Notes under the pieces: model-generated | The model's input: the letters and a program-made list of their open reading frames with translations, nothing else | Database searches by the model: none | Told to the model about the DNA's origin: nothing | Part shown: positions 18,204 through 25,874 of the stretch, in pieces | Layout of the letters: each line of letters opens with the position of its first letter | Position numbering within the stretch: position 1 is the stretch's first letter | Source: Bacillus glycinifermentans | GTDB taxonomy: Bacteria > Bacillota > Bacilli > Bacillales > Bacillaceae | NCBI RefSeq assembly: GCF_001042475.2 | Contig: NZ_LECW02000012.1 | Location: 248,001-312,000 of the forward strand | DNA: 64,000 bases | Reading direction: 5' to 3' | Position numbers and translations under genes: made by a program

Positions 18204-20315
18204 TTACATTTTTTCGACATTTAATACCCGCATTGCGTTTAACACGGCGAGAAGCGTCACACCGACATCCGAAAATACGGCTTCCCACATCGTGGCGATG
18301 CCGAAAGCGCCAAGGATGAGGAAAACGCCTTTTACGCCCAGTGCAAATATAATATTTTGCCAGACGATCGTCCTCGTCCGCTTGGCGATTTGAATCGCTT
18401 CTGCGATTTTTGACGGCTGATCGGTCATGATGACGATATCCGCGGCTTCCACCGCTGCATCCGAGCCGAGTCCGCCCATTGCGATTCCGATGTCCGCCCT
18501 CGCCAATACGGGCGTATCGTTGATCCCGTCCCCGGCGAAAAGCAGTTTTTCTTTCGGAAGCTTCACTTTGTCAAGCTCTTCAATCAGGTCAACCTTGTGC
18601 TGTGGAAGAAGCTCCGCATGCACTTCATCGATGGCAAGCGCCTTTCCGACGGCCTCGCCGACCTCTTTTGCATCTCCCGTAAGCATCACCGTCTTTTTAA
18701 TGCCCGCTTTTTTCAAGGAAAAAATCGCCTGTTCGGCATCTTCCTTCAGATCATCCCCAATCAGGATCGAACCGATAAACGCGCCGTCTGCCGCTACATA
18801 AATTACGGTTCCGACTCCATCATCTTCCTGATAGCGGATGTTTTCCTTCTTCATGAGCTTGGCGTTTCCGGCCAAAATGCTTTTTCCGTTCACGACCGCT
18901 CTGACGCCGTACCCCGGCATCTCACTGTAGCCGTTGATGTCTTCCGGAGAAACCGGCTTTCCGTATGCTTCGCGGATCGATTCTGCAATCGGATGTCCTG
19001 AGTGGTATTCGGCAGCCGCCGCATATGCGAGCAGCTTTTCTTCCGTCCCGTTTCCGGCCGGAGACAGTTTGACGACGGCAAATTCCCCTTTTGTCAGTGT
19101 GCCTGTTTTGTCAAACACCGCATATTTCGCATCGTTTAACGCTTCTAAATAATTGCTGCCCTTCACAAGAATGCCGGCTTTTGACGCAGCGCCGATGCCG
19201 CCGAAAAAGCCGAGCGGGATCGAAACGACGAGCGCGCACGGACACGAAATGACGAGAAAGACGAGCGCCCGGTACACCCAATCCGACAGCGAGACGCCTG
19301 GGACGATAAGCGGCGGAACAAACGCCAAAAGAAGAGCAACGATGACGACGAACGGCGTATAGTATTTCGCAAATTTCGTAATGAAGTTTTCGGTTTTCGC
19401 CTTTCTGCTGCCGGCGTTTTGAACCAGGTCGAGGATTTTCGAAACGGTCGATTCGTGATATTCTTTTTCGACTTCCACTTCTAATACGCCGTTTTTATTG
19501 ACGAATCCGCTCAGCACTTCTTTGCCGGGCGCGATATCCCTCGGCACGGATTCTCCCGTTAAAGCCGATGTGTCAACCATCGATCTTCCCTCGACAACCT
19601 TGCCGTCAAGGGGAATTTTCTCCCCCGGCCTGATGATAATGACATCGCCGCAAGCGACCGTCTCAGGAGATACTTTGACCGTTCCGTCTGCCGTTTTCAA
19701 ATTGGCGTAATCCGGGCGGATATCCATCAGCTCGCTGATCGATTTGCGCGAACGGTTGACAGCGGCTCCCTGAAACAGCTCCCCGATTTGATAAAACAGC
19801 ATGACCGCCACGCCTTCAGGATACTGCCCGATAATAAACGCCCCGACAGTGGCAATGGTCATCAAAAAGTGCTCATCGAAGACCCGGCCTTGAAGGATGT
19901 TTTTGAATGCTCTGTAAACAACATCACCGCCAATGATCAGATAAGCAAGGAAAAAGAGAAGCCATTCCGCGATCCCGCCTGCGGGAACAAGAAACCCGGC
20001 CGCACCGAGGGCCGTTCCAAAGGCAAGCCTTGCAATCGTTTTTTGCATGCTGTTATCGCCTTCCGCCTCTTTCCCCGGCGCCCCTTCTTTCGGCACAACT
20101 TTGATGTGCGGCTCTATGGCATTCACTTTTTTTGTGATTTCAGAGGACATATTGCCCCCGCTGTTCCCTTCGACCGTTACGGTAAGGGTGCTTGTTGCAA
20201 AGTTGACCGAGCATGTCTCGATTCCTTTCATGCCGGCGACTCCATCTTCAATTTTCCGGGCGCAGTTTCCGCAGTCGAGACCGTTTAACATATATTCCTG
20301 CTTCACTTTTTCCAT
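18204..20315 (-). CDS. cadA: CadA (YvgW), Cd2+/Zn2+/Co2+ exporting P-type ATPase
   Basis: A 703-residue P1B-ATPase that exports cadmium, zinc and cobalt. One heavy-metal domain lies at the N-terminus with its CxxC in GLDCGNCARKIE. The ion-site CPC is in VISCPCALVVSIPLG. The phosphorylation motif is DKTGTLTKGE, TGES lies in the actuator domain, and the hinge is GDGINDTPVLA. AAAGGTGAG precedes the ATG. The length is nearly identical to B. subtilis CadA. A palindrome upstream resembles CzrA sites. In B. subtilis copA comes next; here 16 kb of sugar and Mn genes are inserted. Confidence 0.94.
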   Translation of the reverse strand: MEKVKQEYMLNGLDCGNCARKIEDGVAGMKGIETCSVNFATSTLTVTVEGNSGGNMSSEITKKVNAIEPHIKVVPKEGAPGKEAEGDNSMQKTIARLAFGTALGAAGFLVPAGGIAEWLLFFLAYLIIGGDVVYRAFKNILQGRVFDEHFLMTIATVGAFIIGQYPEGVAVMLFYQIGELFQGAAVNRSRKSISELMDIRPDYANLKTADGTVKVSPETVACGDVIIIRPGEKIPLDGKVVEGRSMVDTSALTGESVPRDIAPGKEVLSGFVNKNGVLEVEVEKEYHESTVSKILDLVQNAGSRKAKTENFITKFAKYYTPFVVIVALLLAFVPPLIVPGVSLSDWVYRALVFLVISCPCALVVSIPLGFFGGIGAASKAGILVKGSNYLEALNDAKYAVFDKTGTLTKGEFAVVKLSPAGNGTEEKLLAYAAAAEYHSGHPIAESIREAYGKPVSPEDINGYSEMPGYGVRAVVNGKSILAGNAKLMKKENIRYQEDDGVGTVIYVAADGAFIGSILIGDDLKEDAEQAIFSLKKAGIKKTVMLTGDAKEVGEAVGKALAIDEVHAELLPQHKVDLIEELDKVKLPKEKLLFAGDGINDTPVLARADIGIAMGGLGSDAAVEAADIVIMTDQPSKIAEAIQIAKRTRTIVWQNIIFALGVKGVFLILGAFGIATMWEAVFSDVGVTLLAVLNAMRVLNVEKM

Positions 20316-20358
20316 CTATCTCACCTTTCTTTTTCAAAAGCCGGGATGATTTATTTTA

Positions 20359-20380
20359 TATATGAACATATACGCATATA
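20359..20380 (-). promoter_or_regulatory. CzrA-like operator upstream of cadA
   Basis: TATATG-N10-CATATA, with further matching inner bases (9 of 12 per half), lies about 45 bases before cadA. The AT-rich TATATGAA/TTCATATA type is typical of ArsR/CzrA repressors that control cadA in B. subtilis. Confidence 0.5.
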
Positions 20381-20427
20381 TTATATATCTCCTATTATAT
20401 GCTTCTGTTCGAAAATGTGTCAATCGG

Positions 20428-20441
20428 CTAAAGCGCTGATA
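20428..20441 (+). promoter_or_regulatory. Weak cre-like site before the XylR-box operon
   Basis: CTAAAGCGCTGATA matches 11 of 14 positions of the catabolite element TGWAANCGNTNWCA and keeps the central CG. It lies about 80 bases upstream of the operator. Suggestive only. Confidence 0.3.
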
Positions 20442-20513
20442 TTTGCTGCTTCACCGTTTACCCCGCTTTCGTGCTGCCGAAACTCAGGTGGCATATTGGA
20501 AGCATCCCCCAAA

Positions 20514-20539
20514 TATACTTAGTTTAGCTATTAAACTAA
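20514..20539 (+). promoter_or_regulatory. XylR-like operator overlapping a TATACT -10 box
   Basis: TTAGTTTA-GCTAT-TAAACTAA (20519-20539) is a perfect eight-base inverted repeat. XylR operators of Bacillus have the same TTAGTTT...AAACTAA arms. A TATACT -10-like hexamer at 20514-20519 touches the first arm, so bound repressor would block the start site. This ties the following ABC/GH31/GH3 operon to xylose or a related inducer. Confidence 0.7.
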
Positions 20540-20584
20540 CAAGCTTTTTCTTCACGATCAGTCCAGTTAAGGGAGTGGATCTTC

Positions 20585-21802
20585 ATGAGAAAAAAACGCT
20601 TTTTGATGCTCTGCCTCGTTTGTCTGCTTTTTCTCTCCGCAGGCTGCAAGAGCAACGGCGAAGATTCAAAGACGGCAAAAGAGGTGAAGGTCTGGGATTA
20701 TTTCACAGGCAAACAGCAGGAGCTGTATCATAAGCTTGTCGACCAGTACAACCGATCACAAGACCGCTATCAAGTAGTGACAGAGTATATTCCGTTCAAT
20801 GAAGTGAAAAAGCAGCTGTCCGTCGGCGCGGCGGGAAATGCGCTGCCTGACGCCGTTTTTCTCGACAATGTTGACAATGCTTCATTCGCCGCTATGGGGG
20901 TTCTGGAAGATTTGACGGACAGAATTGAAAAATGGGGACAGACCGGACAGTTTTACGACGGTCCGCTGTCATCCGCCCGTTATGAAGACAAATATTACGG
21001 AATTCCTTTTGCAAGCAATGCGCTCGCCTTGTTCTACAACAAAGATCTCTTTCGCGATGGCGGAGTGGCGGAGCCTCCGAAAACGTGGGCAGAGCTGAGA
21101 AAGGCGGCACAAAAATTGAGCAAGGGGCATACGAAAGGCTTCGCGATGTCCGCCGCCAAATCGGAGGAAGGCGCTTTTCAATTTTATCCGTTCCTCCTGT
21201 CTTCCGGCGCTGGCATCGACGGGCTGCAATCAGAGAAAGCGGTTTCTTCCCTTCGTTTTTTAACCGATTTAGTAAAGGACGGATCAATGGACAAAGACGT
21301 CTTAAATGCCACGCAGGATGACCTGGCCAGACAGTTTGCGGCCGGACAGCTGGCAATGATGATCAACGGCTCCTGGAACATTGAACGGTTAAAAGAAGCG
21401 GAACAATTAGACTACGGCATCACCTTTATCCCAAAAGATAAAGAATACGCTTCGGCGCTCGGCGGGGAGAACATTGCCGCCGTCAAAGGGAAAAACACCG
21501 ACGGCGCCTGGGATTTCATCACCTGGCTTCTCGACCCGAAGCGGCTTGAGGCGCTGACTGCAGAAACCGGCGTTTTCCCGCCGCGGAGGGATATTATTGA
21601 ACAATCCGATCATTGGAAAACCGATCAGAATCTAAAAGCCTTCATCCCGATTATGGATATCGCTTCTGCTCGGGGCCCTTCGAAAGACTGGCCGAAGATT
21701 TCCGAAGCGCTGCAAACGGCTCTTCAGGAAGCATTAAGCGAAAGCAAAACGCCGGAAGATGCGCTGGGCGATGCCGCCCAAAAAATCAGCGCATTACGCT
21801 AA
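20585..21802 (+). CDS. Sugar ABC transporter substrate-binding lipoprotein
   Basis: A 405-residue solute-binding lipoprotein of the MalE-like CUT1 class, held on the outer face of the membrane. The lipobox LLFLSAGC has its cysteine at residue 20. The mature part starts with VWDYFTGKQQELYHKLVDQY, the usual ligand-lobe entry. A GWP-free but typical WDFITWLLDP hinge lies near the C-terminus. The ATG follows GGGAGTGG. The operon context (alpha-xylosidase, GH3) suggests xylose-bearing oligosaccharides as ligand. No ATPase is encoded here; a shared MsmX-type ATPase elsewhere is likely. Confidence 0.9.
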   Translation: MRKKRFLMLCLVCLLFLSAGCKSNGEDSKTAKEVKVWDYFTGKQQELYHKLVDQYNRSQDRYQVVTEYIPFNEVKKQLSVGAAGNALPDAVFLDNVDNASFAAMGVLEDLTDRIEKWGQTGQFYDGPLSSARYEDKYYGIPFASNALALFYNKDLFRDGGVAEPPKTWAELRKAAQKLSKGHTKGFAMSAAKSEEGAFQFYPFLLSSGAGIDGLQSEKAVSSLRFLTDLVKDGSMDKDVLNATQDDLARQFAAGQLAMMINGSWNIERLKEAEQLDYGITFIPKDKEYASALGGENIAAVKGKNTDGAWDFITWLLDPKRLEALTAETGVFPPRRDIIEQSDHWKTDQNLKAFIPIMDIASARGPSKDWPKISEALQTALQEALSESKTPEDALGDAAQKISALR

Positions 21803-21818
21803 GGTAAGGAGTTTGATC

Positions 21819-22709
21819 ATGATCAAAGCGTACGTCCGAAAATGGGAAGGGTATTTCTTTTTGTTTCCGGCGGTTCTTTTTATGCTCGCTCTTATCGGCT
21901 ATCCGTTAATCTACAATCTGCTGCTCAGCTTTCAAAACTTGTCCCTTTCAAATATGGCCTCTCATGATGCGAGCTTCATCGGATTTGAGAATTATAAACG
22001 GCTTGCCCAAGAAAACGTATTTTGGGTTTCCTTGAAAAACACGCTTATATACACGGCTGGAAGCGTCATATTTCAATTTGCGATCGGCTTTTTGCTGGCG
22101 CTCTTTTTCAGCATGAAATTTCGCCTCGCCCCGTTCCTGAGGGGCCTGATGATGGTCAGCTGGCTGATACCGCTGACGGTTACGGCGCTTTTGTTTAAAT
22201 TCATGATGGCTTCAAGCGAAGGAATCTTCAATCAGCTTCTCTTGTCATGGGGGATCATCGACAGCCCGTTACCGTGGCTGTCAAACCCCGATATCGCGAT
22301 TTGGTCTGTCATCATCGCCAATATCTGGGTCGGGATTCCTTTCAATATGCTGCTCATTTCCGCGGGGCTCAGCTCACTGCCGGAGGACATATACGAAAGC
22401 GCCAGCCTTGACGGGGCGGGCGGCTTTCAGAAATTGATGTACATCACCATACCGTTATTGCGCCCGGTGATCACCGTCGTCATGATGCTCGGCTTTATTT
22501 ACACGTTCAAAGTATTCGACCTTGTCTTCGTCATGACGGGAGGCGGCCCCGTTCATTCGACAGAAGTGCTTTCAACCGTCAGCTACCGCTATTCCTTTGA
22601 CGAATTCCAGTTCAGCATGGGAGCGGCCAGCGCCAATGTCCTGGTTGTCATTCTCCTTTTGGTCAGCCTCGTATATGTAAGACTGATTAAAAAAGATGAG
22701 GTGATGTGA
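21819..22709 (+). CDS. Sugar ABC transporter permease, MalF type
   Basis: A six-span permease of 296 residues from the CUT1 family. The EAA loop that contacts the ATPase is DIYESASLDGAGGFQKLMYI near residue 215. The N-terminal start WEGYFFLFPAVLFMLALIG is typical of MalF-type partners. I choose the ATG at 21819, after AAGGAG; the longer frame overlaps the binding-protein gene. It pairs with the MalG-type permease downstream. Confidence 0.9.
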   Translation: MIKAYVRKWEGYFFLFPAVLFMLALIGYPLIYNLLLSFQNLSLSNMASHDASFIGFENYKRLAQENVFWVSLKNTLIYTAGSVIFQFAIGFLLALFFSMKFRLAPFLRGLMMVSWLIPLTVTALLFKFMMASSEGIFNQLLLSWGIIDSPLPWLSNPDIAIWSVIIANIWVGIPFNMLLISAGLSSLPEDIYESASLDGAGGFQKLMYITIPLLRPVITVVMMLGFIYTFKVFDLVFVMTGGGPVHSTEVLSTVSYRYSFDEFQFSMGAASANVLVVILLLVSLVYVRLIKKDEVM

Positions 22710-22711
22710 TC

Positions 22712-23530
22712 ATGCCGAAACGGAAGGAATGGTTCCTTAATAGTGCCGGGATCTTGATTGCGGCGGTTTTCCTGTTTCCCGTGTACTGGATGATCGTCAC
22801 CGCTTTTAAATCAGGGGCCGAATTGTTTGAAACACCGCCTTCTCTGTGGCCGAAGACATTTCAGACCGCCGGTTTTCAAGCGGTGTTCGCAGAAGGCGCA
22901 GTCAGACACTTCATGAACAGCCTGCTCATTTCCGGGGCTGCGGCCGCGATCGTCCTGCTCCTTTCAGTTCCTGCCGCCTACGGCTTGGCCCGCTTTCAAG
23001 TCCGCGGCAGGAAGCTTTTGATTTTGCTGTTTCTCATCACACAAATGCTGCCGGCCACCGTCATTTTGACGCCTCTGTTTATCGTGTTCAGCAAGCTGAA
23101 CGTCTTGAATACGTACATCGGTCCGATTTTGTCGGCGGCAACGCTCGGCATTCCTTTTTCGGTTTTGATGCTCAGAACCTTTTTCCTCGGAATTCCGAAG
23201 GATCTTGAAGATGCCGCCAAAATTGACGGATGCAGCCGTTTGACGGCTTTTATCCGCATCATTCTGCCCGTTGCGATGCCGGGAATTGCCGTGAGCGGCG
23301 CTATTTCTTTCTTTTTTGCGTGGGGGGATTTGATTTTCAGCATGACGTTTAACAGAAACCAGGAGCTGTGGCCATTAACGGCCGGCGTCTACAATGTGAT
23401 CAGCCAATACGGAATCGAGTGGAACGATCTGATGGCGTTCGCCGTCATTTCCGTTCTGCCTGTCATCTTGATCTTTGTCATGCTGCAAAAACAGCTTGTC
23501 AAAGGGCTTGTCAGCGGTTCGATTAAGTAA
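22712..23530 (+). CDS. Sugar ABC transporter permease, MalG type
   Basis: A six-span permease of 272 residues. The EAA loop is DLEDAAKIDGCSRLTAFIRI near residue 170, and the family C-terminal LVKGLVSGSIK tail is present. The ATG at 22712 follows GAGGTG with seven bases spacing and lies two bases after the previous stop, so the two permeases are translationally linked. Like the rest of the importer it lacks its own ATPase gene. Confidence 0.9.
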   Translation: MPKRKEWFLNSAGILIAAVFLFPVYWMIVTAFKSGAELFETPPSLWPKTFQTAGFQAVFAEGAVRHFMNSLLISGAAAAIVLLLSVPAAYGLARFQVRGRKLLILLFLITQMLPATVILTPLFIVFSKLNVLNTYIGPILSAATLGIPFSVLMLRTFFLGIPKDLEDAAKIDGCSRLTAFIRIILPVAMPGIAVSGAISFFFAWGDLIFSMTFNRNQELWPLTAGVYNVISQYGIEWNDLMAFAVISVLPVILIFVMLQKQLVKGLVSGSIK

Positions 23531-23549
23531 AAGAAAGGGTTGTTGCAAT

Positions 23550-25859
23550 ATGAAGTTTTCCGACGGCTACTGGCTCACCCGGGACGGCTTTATGATCAAT
23601 ACGCCAAAGGAAGCCTATGATCACCGGATTGACGGACGGTCACTGACAGTGTACGGACCTGTCAAAGACATCCGGAAAAGGGGGGATACGCTCGATACCG
23701 GGATGCTGACTGTCAAGTTTTCAAGCCCTCTTGAAGACGTGATCCGCGTCCAGGTTTTCCACTATAAAGGGAGAACCCGGAAAAAGCCGGATTTTGAGCT
23801 TTGTACGACAGACATGAAGCCGCTTATTACAGAAGATGCCGGCACATTAACGCTCCAAAGCGGCAGCCTGTCCGTAAAAGTGGACAAAAGCAGCTGGGGA
23901 TATCGATTTTCACGTGAGGCGGAGAAGCTGACGGGCAGCGCTCCGAACAGCCTCGCCTATATTTCGGCGGATGACGGCCGGACTTATATGAGGGAGCAGC
24001 TTGACATCGCGGTCGGTGAGACGATTTACGGCCTCGGGGAGCGCTTTACGGCCTTTGTGAAAAACGGCCAATCCGTTGACATTTGGAACAGAGACGGCGG
24101 AACGAGCACCGAACAGGCGTATAAAAATGTCCCATTTTATTTGTCGAACAAAGGGTATGGGGTGTTCGTCAACCACCCTGAACTCGTCTCCTATGAAATT
24201 GGTTCAGAAGTCGTCTCAAAAGCGCAATTTTCCGTCGAAGGCGAGGAGCTCGATTATTTTATCATCGGCGGCAGCGGGACGAAGGACGTGCTAAAGCGTT
24301 ACGCGATGTTAACGGGCAAGCCGGCTCTCCCGCCCGCCTGGTCCTTCGGGCTGTGGCTGTCGACATCTTTTACAACCGATTATTCGGAAAAGACGGTCAC
24401 CGGTTTTATCGACGGAATGAAAGAGCGCGATATCCCGCTCAGCGTCTTCCATTTTGATTGCTTTTGGATGAAGGAATTCGAATGGTGCAATTTTGAATGG
24501 GATGAGCGGTTTTTTCCAGATCCGAAAGCGATGCTCAGCCGCCTGAAGGAAAAGGGCCTCAAAATCTGTGTTTGGATCAACCCTTATATCGGACAAAAGT
24601 CGAAGCTTTTTGACGAAGGCAAAGAAAACGGCTATTTTCTAAAAAACGGCCGGGATGATGTGTGGCAGTGGGACCGCTGGCAGTCCGGAATGGCGATCGT
24701 TGACTTTACAAACCCGAAAGCGCGCGACTGGTACTGTTCAAAGCTTGAAGGTCTGCTGGAGATGGGCGTCGACTGCTTCAAGACCGACTTCGGCGAAAGA
24801 ATTCCGGCGGACGCCGTCTATTTCGACGGGTCAGATCCCGAAAAAATGCACAACTATTACTCATTTTTGTACAACAAAACCGTGTTCGACCTCCTGAAAG
24901 AAAAACGCGGCGAACAGGAAGCCGTCGTGTTTGCCAGATCGGCAACAGCCGGCTCCCAGCAATTCCCCGTTCACTGGGGCGGAGACTGTTTTGCAAGCTA
25001 TGATTCAATGGCGGAAAGCCTTCGCGGCGGACTGTCCCTCTCCCTTTCCGGTTTCGGATTTTGGAGCCATGATATCGGCGGATTTGAAAGCACGGCTTCT
25101 GCCGATTTGTATAAACGCTGGACGGCATTCGGACTGCTGTCGACGCACAGCCGCCTCCACGGCAGCGAATCGTACAGGGTGCCGTGGCTGTTTGACGAAG
25201 AAGCGTCAGACGTGATGAGGTATTTTGTCAAATTAAAGCACAGGCTGATGCCGTATTTGTATGCCGCCGCTTATGAAGCTCACCTTGAAGGCATTCCGGT
25301 CATGCGGGCGATGCTGCTCGAATTTCCTGAAGACCGGACGTGCGACTGGCTCGACAGACAATACATGCTCGGCAGAAGCCTGCTCGTCGCCCCGGTTTTT
25401 CAAAAAAACGGCGCTGTCTCCTATTACCTCCCGAAAGGAACGTGGACACACTTGTTAACAGGGAAAGAGACGGAAGGCGGAGAGTGGAAACAAGAGCAGT
25501 ACGGCTACATGGGGCTGCCTCTGTTCGTCCGGGAAAACACCCTGCTTCCGCTCGGGGATGTGTCTGACCGGCCAGACTACGATTATCTCGACGGTGTCGA
25601 ATTCTGCCTCTACCATTTAAAAGACGGCTGTTCGGCAGAACAGACAATCTATAATGAAAAACAAACGATGACGATCAAGGCTGTCAGAAAACAAAACACG
25701 ATCACCGTTAAAACGACGGGCGTGCAAAAGAAATGGCGCTTGATCCTTCGCAATCATCCGTCCGTCAGCACCGTCATCAACGGAGCTTCAGAAGCCCTTC
25801 AAGAAGGAACGGCGATTCAGCCGAAGGAAGAGCATCGCGATGTCGTCATTTTTTTCTAG
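23550..25859 (+). CDS. GH31 alpha-xylosidase, YicI type
   Basis: A 769-residue cytosolic family-31 glycosidase that should remove alpha-1,6-xylose from the non-reducing end of isoprimeverose-type xyloglucan fragments. It aligns by eye along its full length with E. coli YicI. The nucleophile is D413 in CFKTDFGERIP and the acid/base is D479 in HWGGDCFA. Substrate-loop residues DCFWMKEFEWCNFEWD match the YicI aglycone site that selects xylose. No signal peptide is present. The ATG at 23550 follows AAAGGGT. Position directly behind the importer supports intracellular trimming of imported oligosaccharide. Confidence 0.92.
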   Translation: MKFSDGYWLTRDGFMINTPKEAYDHRIDGRSLTVYGPVKDIRKRGDTLDTGMLTVKFSSPLEDVIRVQVFHYKGRTRKKPDFELCTTDMKPLITEDAGTLTLQSGSLSVKVDKSSWGYRFSREAEKLTGSAPNSLAYISADDGRTYMREQLDIAVGETIYGLGERFTAFVKNGQSVDIWNRDGGTSTEQAYKNVPFYLSNKGYGVFVNHPELVSYEIGSEVVSKAQFSVEGEELDYFIIGGSGTKDVLKRYAMLTGKPALPPAWSFGLWLSTSFTTDYSEKTVTGFIDGMKERDIPLSVFHFDCFWMKEFEWCNFEWDERFFPDPKAMLSRLKEKGLKICVWINPYIGQKSKLFDEGKENGYFLKNGRDDVWQWDRWQSGMAIVDFTNPKARDWYCSKLEGLLEMGVDCFKTDFGERIPADAVYFDGSDPEKMHNYYSFLYNKTVFDLLKEKRGEQEAVVFARSATAGSQQFPVHWGGDCFASYDSMAESLRGGLSLSLSGFGFWSHDIGGFESTASADLYKRWTAFGLLSTHSRLHGSESYRVPWLFDEEASDVMRYFVKLKHRLMPYLYAAAYEAHLEGIPVMRAMLLEFPEDRTCDWLDRQYMLGRSLLVAPVFQKNGAVSYYLPKGTWTHLLTGKETEGGEWKQEQYGYMGLPLFVRENTLLPLGDVSDRPDYDYLDGVEFCLYHLKDGCSAEQTIYNEKQTMTIKAVRKQNTITVKTTGVQKKWRLILRNHPSVSTVINGASEALQEGTAIQPKEEHRDVVIFF

Positions 25860-25874
25860 CAAAGGAGTGAAACC